Shown here piece by piece: positions 1 to 6,079 of a DNA stretch of 6,079 bases. Origin of the DNA: Verrucomicrobiota bacterium (GTDB lineage Bacteria; Verrucomicrobiota; Verrucomicrobiia; Limisphaerales; UBA9464); NCBI GenBank assembly GCA_947464705.1, contig CANHYD010000152.1:1-6079 (forward strand), given 5' to 3'. Under the pieces are notes generated by a model. That model had not been told where the DNA came from, ran no database searches, and was given only the letters and a program-made list of their open reading frames with translations. The translations under genes were made by a program, and so were the position numbers. The first letter of the stretch is position 1; every line of letters starts with the position of its first letter.

Positions 1-1
1 G

Positions 2-3000
2 GAGGTCACCGTGGCCCTGGACCGGAATGCCAACGCCTTGATCCTCTCGGGCCCGGCTCCGGAACTGGACCGGATCAATCGCATGATCACTGACCTTTCT
101 TGGAAGGCCACCTCGGGCGAGAGCGACTTGCGCATTCTCGCGCTGTCACAGGCCGACCCTGTGGTCATGGCTCGAACGCTGAACAACGTCTTTCGTCCCG
201 GCGGCGGGCGTGGTGGTGATCAACCCCAACCGCAACCCCAGCAGAGTCAACGCCCTCCCCGCTTCACGGTCGTGCCGGAACCCCGCTCCCGAAGCCTGCT
301 TGTCCGGGCGTCGGCCAAGGATTTCTCCATCATTGAAGCCCTGGTCAAACAACTCGACACCGCCAACCCCGCGGCCGACTTGTCCCATCGGCTGATCACT
401 CTCACGCACACCCCGCCAGCCAAGATCACTCCGTTTGTTCAGCAACTCGTGCAGCAACTCAGCGCCCAACACCCGGGCGATCCGCTGACGGTTTTGCCGT
501 ATGGCCGTTCCAAGGGAATCCTGGTGGTGGCCCGTGAGCCGCTGATCGCTCAGGTGGAAAAGATGATCAAGACCCTCGACACACCCAGCGAGGATGCCGA
601 AGCCGAAGTCCGGGTCTTCACACTCAAGCAAAGCGCGGCACCGGCCATGGCCTCCACACTCCAGAACCTGCTCCGCCCGGGGGCCGCCGGAGAGGCTGGG
701 TCCGAGGCACGCGAACTCCAGGAACAGGTCCGCAAGCTCAACATCCGAGGCGACTCCGGCAACGCTGTCGCCCTCGACCTGCAACGTCCCATCAAGATCA
801 CCGCCGACCCGAGCGACGGCAATCGCCTGCTCATCACGTCCACCCCAAAAAACCTCGAAGCCTTGTCCAAGGTGGTCGAAATGCTCGATCAGGTCGGATC
901 GGCTGAGGCGGCGGACTTCGCGGTCGTCGCCTTGCTCCACGCCGATGCCCGCACCACCGGCCAAAGCCTGGCGGCCATTTTCGCCCAAGGAGCCAAGCTG
1001 GGGACCCGTCAAGACGGCCCCGGAAAACCTGAGGCCGGATCAGCCCGAGCCCTCGCCAGCCCGCTGAATGTCACCCCCGATGCTCGACTCAATGCATTGA
1101 TCCTGTCCGGCCGGAAAGATTCCATTGAGCTGGCCCGAAAACTCATCAAGGACCTCGACAAGCAATGGGATGCCGCTGTCACCGAGGTGAAGGTGTTTCG
1201 GGTCAAGTACGCGACCCCGACCCGTTTGTTGCCCATGCTGCAATCGGTGTTTGCCGAGGGCCCGGCGGTCCCTGGAACTGAAGGACTCAACAACTACGTC
1301 AGCCGCCTGCAAACCCGCCGTGAAGGTGGCAAGGCGGTTTCCACCGAGCAGGCCAAAACCCGCACCGCCCTCACCCTCCAAGCAGACGACAATGCGGGGG
1401 CCCTTATCGTGGCCGCCCGTGCCGACACCCTGCCCCTGATCGAGGAACTCCTCGCCCAACTCGACATCCCCGACGCCTCAGGCCTGAGCACCGTCCGCAT
1501 TTATCCCCTCAAGCACGCCGACGCCTCGGCCGTGCAGAAGATCATCGCGGACCTGCATTCGGGTGCCCGCAACGCCAATGCCAAACCCAGCGACCGTCCG
1601 ACGATCACCCTCGATGACCGGAGCAACTCGATGATCGTCTCTGGCAACGACAAAGCCTTCGCCATCATCGACAACCTGATCGCCCAACTCGACAAGCCCA
1701 TGGCCCCGGAATTCCGGGATATCCGTATCTTACCCCTGGCTCATGCCGATGCGGCCCAATTGGCGGCAACATTGCAGCGCCTCATGGATCAGCGCGTGAC
1801 CCGTCAAGGCAGTCTCGGCAAAGGCCAGGGCGAAAGCCTGAAGGTGCTCGTGCTGCCCGAACCCCGATCCAACAGCCTGCTGGTCGGCGGTGGCAAAGAC
1901 GCCTACGAGTTGGTCGAATCCCTCGCCCGCAAGCTCGACGACGCCGCCCCGAGTTTGACCGGTGGAGTTCGCATCGTTCCGCTGGAGTACGCCGATGCCC
2001 GCATCATTTCCGCCTCGTTCAACCAACTGTTCACCCAGCGGTACCAGGCCAGCAGCTCTCCGGAGACCCAACGGCAGAAGCCCGTCATCCTGCCCGATGC
2101 CCGAGTCAATGCCCTCATGGTCTCCGCCGGCCGCGAAGACAATGAAACCATCGACGCCCTGCTGAAGAAGCTCGACCGCAAGCTCGATAACCCCTCGCTG
2201 GCCCTGACCGTGCTGCCCCTGAAGCACAATGACGCCGCCAAGGTGGCCGTCACCCTGGAGGGTGTCTTCGCTGCTCGGATGCAGGCTCGCAGTCTGCCCG
2301 GTCAAGCCCCCTCCCCCACCGACCGAGTGGAGATCCAGACTGACAGCCTCAACAACTCGCTGATCGTCTCCTCCAACAAGGAGAACCTCGACCTGATCAA
2401 AGACCTCCTCACCCGCATCGACGTGGAGCCCACCGTAGCTGAAGGCGTGCTGGAGACCTTCGTCCTCAAGCATGCCGACGCGCAGCGCGTGTCCACCATG
2501 CTCAAGAGCCTGGTCCAACAAGGCATGTACCGACCCGGCCGTTCCGACGTGAAGATTCCGGGTCAGGCCAGCCGAGACGCCATGGCCATCGCGGTCGATA
2601 CTCGAAGCAACACCCTCATGGTGTCGGCCAGCCCCGACAACCTGGGCCTCATCAAGGAGATCATCGCCAAGGTCGACACTGTGGACTTCGTGGCCGCCAC
2701 CGACCTGAAGGTGTACAAGCTCGATCACGCACGGGCCTCCAACATGGCCGGTGTGCTCACCCAATACCTGCAGGCTCGCAAAGCGGCCGATTCGGCCTCG
2801 CTCAATGCGCCCGAACGCAGCATGCCGGTGGCCGTCATCGCCGACACTCGGCTGAATGCCATCTTGGCCACCGGCTCGAAGGAGGCCATCGATATGCTCG
2901 ATCGCATCGTGCCCCAACTCGATGCCGAGGACCGCCTCGCCCAACTCAACTTCCGAGTCTTCCCCCTCAAGGAAGCCACCGCCATCCGCTTGCAGACGAC

Positions 3001-4261
3001 CTTGCAGCGACTCTTCGCCAACCGTCCGCCCAAGGCTCGAGGCGAGCCCGTGGACCCGATTACCGTCGTCGCCGATGCCTGGGTCAACGCCCTGATCGTC
3101 GGTGCGGTTGTGGAAGACATGTCCATGGTCGACGGCCTTATTCAACGACTCGACACCCAGCAGGCAGAACTCGGCCTGAAGGTTGAAGTCATTCCCCTGG
3201 CCAAGGCCGACGCCCGCAAAGTGGCCCAGACCGTCCAGGGACTCTTCCGCGAGGGCACCCAAGGCGGACCGCTGCCCATCGTGGTCACCGCCGACGAGCG
3301 TGTGAACGCATTGGTCGTCTCCTGCGGGGCCACCGACCTGAAGCGCATCCGCGACGTCGTGGCCAAGCTCGACACCGATCAGACCGCCCGCGTCAGCGAG
3401 ATCCGTGTGATCCCCCTCAAATACGCCCGCGCCGAGAACCTGACCCAGGTCTTGAACACTTCGCTCAACTCCAGGATCGCCCCATTGTCAGACCTGAGCC
3501 CCAACGCCCAGTCGGTTCTCCAATTCGTCACTCGGACCGAGGACGGCCAGGAACTCGTGACCGCCGCTCTCAAGGAAGCCATTTCCATCACCCCGGATCC
3601 GCGGATGAATGCCTTGGTGGTGTCCGGTCCCGTGGACTACATGGGCCTTCTGGAGCAGATCGTCGGCCGCCTCGACAACAGTTCCTCGCGTGAGGCCAAG
3701 ATTCGCGTGTTCTCGCTGCGCAACGCCGACGCCCAGCAAACGGCCCAACTGCTACTGTCGATGTTCCGCATGCAACCCACCGGCGCCGCGGCCGCCGGCA
3801 CCGGCCAGCGCACGATCCAATACACGCTCATGAAGCCCGCCGCCGATGGCACCGAGACCCCCTCGGCCACGGCGGTCATCGGATCTGAAGAGCAGACGGC
3901 CCTGAGCGTCAGCGTCGATCCCCGCACCAATACGCTGCTCGTCGGCGGTACCGAGCATTACGTGGCCCTTGTCCAACAAATCATCGAAACCCTCGATTCA
4001 TCGGAGGCACTGGAGCGCAAGACCGAAGTGTATCGCCTCAAGAATGCTCAGGCCCCCGATGTCGGCACCGCTATCCGCAGCTTCCTCGACCAAGAGCGCC
4101 AACGAGTCACCCAAGTGCTCGGCACCGACGCCGTCGGCACCGCTCAGCGGCTCCTCGAACGCGAAGTCGCCATTGTGCCCGAGCAGGTCAGCAACACCCT
4201 GCTACTGTCCGCCAGCCCCCGGTATTTCGAGCAAATCCACCAGATCATCCAAGAGCTGGAC
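2..4261 (+). repeat. Array of 16 complete plus 1 partial N1/NolW-like secretin repeats
   Basis: This is a protein-level repeat array. Each unit has a first strand like V-x-PL-x-HADA, a helix ending near L-x-x-LF, a variable loop, a second strand with D-x-R-x-N-x-L-x-V, and a helix ending in LD. Residue spans, numbered from the GTG at 11, are: partial unit to 31; R1 40-116; R2 126-190; R3 199-293; R4 302-383; R5 392-485; R6 494-561; R7 570-643; R8 652-722; R9 731-804; R10 813-889; R11 898-971; R12 979-1048; R13 1056-1121; R14 1130-1222; R15 1230-1329; R16 1338-1417. Linkers are short and regular, about 7-9 residues. The units are strongly diverged from one another, so this is an old domain array rather than a DNA tandem repeat. 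In known secretins such domains stack as periplasmic rings. Boundaries are set by eye and may be off by several residues. Confidence 0.9.
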
Positions 4262-5155
4262 CAAGCCCAATCCCAAGTGCTGATCCAAGTCCTGCTTGCC
4301 GAAGTCACCCTGGATTCCAACCGCGACCTGGGTTTCGAGTGGAGCTTCACTAAGAACATCGGCAACGGATGGAATGTCGGAACCGGCACCGAATTCGGCA
4401 TCCCCACTCAGATGCAAAACTTCGGTGGCTACTCCGCACTGGTCACCGGCAACAACATGCAATTCCTCATGCGGGCCTTGGAGAACGACGGCCGCGTCGA
4501 AGTCCTGAGCCGCCCTCAGATCCTCACCGCCGACAACAAAGTGGCCTCGATCAACATCGGCCAACGAGTCCCGATCATCACCGGAAGTTCCACGACCCCT
4601 CAGGGTGGACAAATCAACACCTTCGACTACCGCGATGTCGGCGTGAACCTAACGGTCACCCCGCGCATCACCGGCGAAGGCTTTGTGAAGATCGATGTCG
4701 GTGCCACCAACAGCTCCTTGGCCAGCTCCAGCGTGGAGATCAACGACAAGGCCACGGTTCCGATCATCAACGAACGTCGTGCCTCCACCACGGTCACTGT
4801 GCAAAGCGGTCAAACCGTGGTCATCGGCGGACTCATCGGCACCGTTGACGACATCCGCCGCAAGAAGACCCCGTTCCTCGGTGACATCCCGGGAGTCGGC
4901 TTCTTCTTCCGCAGCACCTCCAAGAAGTCTGAACGCCGTGAACTTCTCATCATGCTGACACCCCAAGTGCTCATGGCCAACCACGAGCAAGAGCCCAAGA
5001 TCACCACCATCGGGAACTACTCGACCCGCATGCTGGAGAAGTCGACGCTCCGCAGTGTCGAACACAAAGACCCCTTGAAGGCCCAGTTGCTGGATTCGAT
5101 CTTCCCGAACGACAATAACGGCTCCAAGACCAACACACCCGCCGGCAAGAAGTAA
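2..5155 (+). CDS. Giant multi-N-domain secretin (GspD/PilQ-type outer-membrane channel), 5' end missing
   Basis: This encodes an outer-membrane secretin, the multimeric gated channel of type II secretion, type IV pilus and related machines. In numbering from the GTG at 11, residues 40-1417 are sixteen N1/NolW-like repeats. Residues 1423-1654 are the secretin core, with SRPQIL at 1500, a gate-like VPIITGS at 1520-1526, VGVNLTVTPRI at 1543, SGQTVVIGGLI at 1599 and a KTPFLGDIPG motif at 1619. A polar tail runs to 1714. Typical GspD is about 650 residues, so this is far longer. The frame is open to the window edge. The residues before the GTG (E-V-T) complete a beta strand of a further repeat, and no signal peptide follows the GTG, so the true start lies upstream. 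The only cysteine is residue 1105. The stop overlaps the next gene. The fold assignment is firm; the machine it serves is unknown. Confidence 0.93.
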   Translation, partial: EVTVALDRNANALILSGPAPELDRINRMITDLSWKATSGESDLRILALSQADPVVMARTLNNVFRPGGGRGGDQPQPQPQQSQRPPRFTVVPEPRSRSLLVRASAKDFSIIEALVKQLDTANPAADLSHRLITLTHTPPAKITPFVQQLVQQLSAQHPGDPLTVLPYGRSKGILVVAREPLIAQVEKMIKTLDTPSEDAEAEVRVFTLKQSAAPAMASTLQNLLRPGAAGEAGSEARELQEQVRKLNIRGDSGNAVALDLQRPIKITADPSDGNRLLITSTPKNLEALSKVVEMLDQVGSAEAADFAVVALLHADARTTGQSLAAIFAQGAKLGTRQDGPGKPEAGSARALASPLNVTPDARLNALILSGRKDSIELARKLIKDLDKQWDAAVTEVKVFRVKYATPTRLLPMLQSVFAEGPAVPGTEGLNNYVSRLQTRREGGKAVSTEQAKTRTALTLQADDNAGALIVAARADTLPLIEELLAQLDIPDASGLSTVRIYPLKHADASAVQKIIADLHSGARNANAKPSDRPTITLDDRSNSMIVSGNDKAFAIIDNLIAQLDKPMAPEFRDIRILPLAHADAAQLAATLQRLMDQRVTRQGSLGKGQGESLKVLVLPEPRSNSLLVGGGKDAYELVESLARKLDDAAPSLTGGVRIVPLEYADARIISASFNQLFTQRYQASSSPETQRQKPVILPDARVNALMVSAGREDNETIDALLKKLDRKLDNPSLALTVLPLKHNDAAKVAVTLEGVFAARMQARSLPGQAPSPTDRVEIQTDSLNNSLIVSSNKENLDLIKDLLTRIDVEPTVAEGVLETFVLKHADAQRVSTMLKSLVQQGMYRPGRSDVKIPGQASRDAMAIAVDTRSNTLMVSASPDNLGLIKEIIAKVDTVDFVAATDLKVYKLDHARASNMAGVLTQYLQARKAADSASLNAPERSMPVAVIADTRLNAILATGSKEAIDMLDRIVPQLDAEDRLAQLNFRVFPLKEATAIRLQTTLQRLFANRPPKARGEPVDPITVVADAWVNALIVGAVVEDMSMVDGLIQRLDTQQAELGLKVEVIPLAKADARKVAQTVQGLFREGTQGGPLPIVVTADERVNALVVSCGATDLKRIRDVVAKLDTDQTARVSEIRVIPLKYARAENLTQVLNTSLNSRIAPLSDLSPNAQSVLQFVTRTEDGQELVTAALKEAISITPDPRMNALVVSGPVDYMGLLEQIVGRLDNSSSREAKIRVFSLRNADAQQTAQLLLSMFRMQPTGAAAAGTGQRTIQYTLMKPAADGTETPSATAVIGSEEQTALSVSVDPRTNTLLVGGTEHYVALVQQIIETLDSSEALERKTEVYRLKNAQAPDVGTAIRSFLDQERQRVTQVLGTDAVGTAQRLLEREVAIVPEQVSNTLLLSASPRYFEQIHQIIQELDQAQSQVLIQVLLAEVTLDSNRDLGFEWSFTKNIGNGWNVGTGTEFGIPTQMQNFGGYSALVTGNNMQFLMRALENDGRVEVLSRPQILTADNKVASINIGQRVPIITGSSTTPQGGQINTFDYRDVGVNLTVTPRITGEGFVKIDVGATNSSLASSSVEINDKATVPIINERRASTTVTVQSGQTVVIGGLIGTVDDIRRKKTPFLGDIPGVGFFFRSTSKKSERRELLIMLTPQVLMANHEQEPKITTIGNYSTRMLEKSTLRSVEHKDPLKAQLLDSIFPNDNNGSKTNTPAGKK
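4277..4972 (+). other. Secretin channel domain (Secretin, PF00263-type) within the giant secretin
   Basis: This segment encodes residues 1423-1654, the membrane-inserted double beta-barrel and gate. It opens with VLIQVLLAEVTLD, the usual first strand of the domain, and continues to the closing RRELLIMLTPQVL strand. The VPIITGSSTT stretch at 1520-1529 matches the gate region of GspD-class secretins (VP-x-x-TGS-x-TT), which favours a GspD/PilQ relative over the type III InvA/YscC branch. All expected landmark motifs are present in order with no frameshift, so the channel is probably functional. The tail after residue 1654 is hydrophilic and Lys/Asn-rich. It lies where the pilotin-binding S-domain of some secretins is found, but I see no clear S-domain signature. 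Confidence 0.92.
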
Positions 5156-5157
5156 TG
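5155..5157 (+). promoter_or_regulatory. TAATG stop-start overlap (translational coupling)
   Basis: The secretin TAA occupies 5153-5155 and the lipoprotein ATG occupies 5155-5157. Ribosomes finishing the secretin can restart directly. Only a weak purine-rich stretch (AAGAAG) precedes the ATG, and no promoter is apparent just upstream. The two proteins are therefore probably made from one transcript in linked amounts. Confidence 0.75.
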
Positions 5158-5712
5158 GCCCGTCACCCCTCTCAACACGGCAACACCTCCTTCCTCGGGA
5201 TGCTGGCCTGCGCTCTGGCGCTCGGCACGGGAGTTTTTTCCGGCTGCACCACCGCGTCCTCCCTTGGTGACCCGGCCAACGCCGGCACCGCCAACAAAAA
5301 GCCCAAACGCCCTTCCGGCATCCTGGAACTGCACCTGCTCACCATGCCGGTCGCCCTGAACCTAGACGGCGCCCCAGGACCCGACGGCGTCGCCGTGAAA
5401 CTCTTCGCCAACGTGGGCAATGCCGCCAAACCCGCTCCCATCCGCAGTGGCGAAATCGAACTCCTGCTCTTCGACGGACTCCTGAGCGACAACAACGTCC
5501 CAACGCTCAAACCGGCCCACACCTGGACCTTCAACGCCAAAGAACTCAAAGGATTCGAAACACAGGCGATGGTGGGCACCGGATACCAACTCACCTTGCG
5601 CTGGGGCGGCTTCAAACCGAAGAATGATCGCCTCACCATCATCGCCCGTCACCCGATCGGAGACGGACGCTACCTGTACTCCACACCTGGAGTCATCGCC
5701 TGTTCGCCCTGA
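5155..5712 (+). CDS. Secretin-coupled lipoprotein of unknown family; candidate pilotin or accessory protein
   Basis: This is a 185-residue exported lipoprotein. The N-terminus has a short basic region (MARHPSQHGNTSF), a hydrophobic stretch at 14-28 and a lipobox F-S-G-C with the lipidated cysteine at 31. Phe at -3 is less common than Leu. A small polar linker (32-53) leads to a probably beta-rich domain from about 54 to 182, with alternating strands such as LELHLLTMPVALNLD, VAVKLFANV, EIELLLFDG, YQLTLRWGG and LTIIARH. A second mature cysteine is at 183. The ATG shares its A with the secretin stop (TAATG), so translation is probably coupled to the secretin; the upstream AAGAAG is only a weak ribosome-binding site. 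Its position suggests a partner of the secretin, for example in outer-membrane targeting or assembly. I do not recognise the family. A faint resemblance to TssJ-type beta-sandwich lipoproteins is noted separately. Confidence 0.88.
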   Translation: MARHPSQHGNTSFLGMLACALALGTGVFSGCTTASSLGDPANAGTANKKPKRPSGILELHLLTMPVALNLDGAPGPDGVAVKLFANVGNAAKPAPIRSGEIELLLFDGLLSDNNVPTLKPAHTWTFNAKELKGFETQAMVGTGYQLTLRWGGFKPKNDRLTIIARHPIGDGRYLYSTPGVIACSP

Positions 5713-5736
5713 AGCAGGCTCCCTTTGTTGAAGCAG

Positions 5737-5749
5737 CAGGCGACGCCTG
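5737..5749. terminator. Weak hairpin between convergent genes, possible bidirectional terminator
   Basis: CAGGC at 5737-5741 pairs with GCCTG at 5745-5749 across the loop GAC. It lies 24 bases after the lipoprotein stop and 5 bases beyond the minus-strand gene's stop, where a shared terminator would be expected. The stem is only 5 base pairs and neither side has a T-run, so it is not a standard intrinsic terminator. The motif AGCAGGC also occurs at 5713-5719 and could compete for the same pairing arm. Confidence 0.25.
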
Positions 5750-5754
5750 ATCCC

Positions 5755-6018
5755 TTAAACCCCGGGCCAAGCCCCGACAGCGCCCTTGCCTGGGGCCTTT
5801 GCCACCGGTTCCTCGGTCGGATCGCTCAAAGACCGCAGGACCGCCTCCGCACGTCCGGCATCGCCATCTCCGAGATGGCGCATCGCTTGCCGAAACGCGT
5901 CCAAACGAAAATCCGCACTTCCCTCAGCGCGATCCACCCGATCCAAGAACGCCGCGAGTTCAATCAGCTTGCACCGAGCATCCATGAAGTAGAGGTCCAA
6001 CACCTTCTGACGAGTCAT
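5755..6018 (-). CDS. Small conserved hypothetical protein (87 residues), PVC-type
   Basis: This is a probably cytoplasmic protein of unknown function. I start it at the ATG (6016-6018), giving MTRQKVLDLYFMDARCKLIE at the N-terminus; a TTG two codons upstream (6022-6024) is an alternative, and neither has a convincing ribosome-binding site. Residues 1 to about 68 look helical and charged, including AAFLDRVDRAEG and FRQAMRHL, and end in a segment reading SLSDPTEE. The last 18 or so residues (from about PVAKAPGKG) are low complexity. There is no signal peptide or membrane segment. The patterned hydrophobic and charged sequence looks like real coding, unlike the overlapping plus-strand reading frame. 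I recall similar short proteins beginning MTRQKVLDLYF in Verrucomicrobiota genomes but cannot check this. It runs towards the lipoprotein gene, 42 bases away, and is probably not part of that operon. Confidence 0.75.
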   Translation of the reverse strand: MTRQKVLDLYFMDARCKLIELAAFLDRVDRAEGSADFRLDAFRQAMRHLGDGDAGRAEAVLRSLSDPTEEPVAKAPGKGAVGAWPGV

Positions 6019-6079
6019 GGCCAAAGCCTAAACCAGAGGCTCCCCCGCTCCAAGCCGTAGCCAATAAAGCCATCGTACC
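6019..6079. other. Right-edge stretch upstream of the minus-strand gene; no feature recognised
   Basis: These 61 bases lie 5' of the small minus-strand gene and should hold its leader and perhaps its promoter. On the minus strand there is a purine-rich GGGGGAG about 20 bases before the ATG, too far for a normal ribosome-binding site. I find no well-spaced -35/-10 pair and no clear reading frame entering from the right. Confidence 0.3.

Noticed and set aside
146..1012. Minus-strand open frame of about 288 codons opposite repeats R1-R4
   Set aside because: It is antisense to well-supported coding sequence, with skewed composition and no recognisable motif.
1730..3262. Long minus-strand open frame (about 510 codons) opposite the secretin
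   Set aside because: It is antisense to clear secretin repeats, is Gly/Val/His/Asp-rich in a way expected from the reverse of GC-rich codons, and shows no domain pattern of its own.
2..4261. Tandem DNA repeats, CRISPR or transposon ends within the long repetitive gene
   Set aside because: The repetition exists only at the protein level; there are no regularly spaced identical DNA units, terminal inverted repeats or transposase frames.
4369..4848. Plus-strand frame-shifted open frame inside the secretin core
   Set aside because: It overlaps the highly conserved channel domain and its Arg/His/Pro/Gln-rich product is typical of an off-frame reading of GC-rich DNA.
11..5155. GTG at 11 as the true start of the secretin, supported by GGAGG five bases upstream
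   Set aside because: The frame stays open to the window edge, the codons before it continue a repeat strand, and the resulting protein would lack any export signal.
5725..6060. Plus-strand open frame downstream of the lipoprotein
   Set aside because: It starts at TTG without a good ribosome-binding site, lies antisense to the better-patterned minus-strand gene, and its protein looks unstructured.
6019..6079. Possible promoter for the minus-strand gene
   Set aside because: No -35/-10 pair with acceptable spacing could be found; candidate TTGGAG and TTTAGG boxes are only about 15 bases apart and poor matches.

Overview
The window is GC-rich (roughly 60% or more by eye) and almost entirely coding. 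It holds one very large secretin gene that is cut off at the left edge, a lipoprotein gene overlapping its stop codon, and a small gene on the opposite strand that converges on the pair. Giant secretins carrying many repeated N-domains are, from general knowledge, a feature of the Planctomycetota/Verrucomicrobiota group. The small minus-strand protein resembles conserved hypothetical proteins I associate with Verrucomicrobiota. I therefore lean towards a Gram-negative-type, diderm bacterium of Verrucomicrobiota or a related PVC phylum. No taxonomic marker is present, so this is an inference.

Layout: 2-5155 (+) encodes at least 1717 residues. There are sixteen complete N1/NolW-like (Secretin_N-type) repeats plus the tail of a seventeenth, followed by a canonical GspD/PilQ-type secretin channel domain and a tail of about 60 residues. 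5155-5712 (+) encodes a 185-residue lipoprotein of unknown family; its ATG shares a base with the secretin stop codon (TAATG). 5713-5754 is a short gap between convergent genes with one weak hairpin. 5755-6018 (-) encodes an 87-residue, probably helical, cytoplasmic protein of unknown function. 6019-6079 holds nothing I can name beyond the 5' side of that gene.

The first two genes probably work together in the cell envelope. The secretin would form the outer-membrane channel with a very long stack, or flexible chain, of periplasmic domains. The coupled lipoprotein is a reasonable candidate for a pilotin or accessory partner. No pseudopilin, ATPase or platform gene is in view, so I cannot tell whether the machine is a type II secretion system, a type IV pilus or something else. 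The most notable feature is the number of N-domains: ordinary secretins have about two to four, or a few more in Thermus PilQ.
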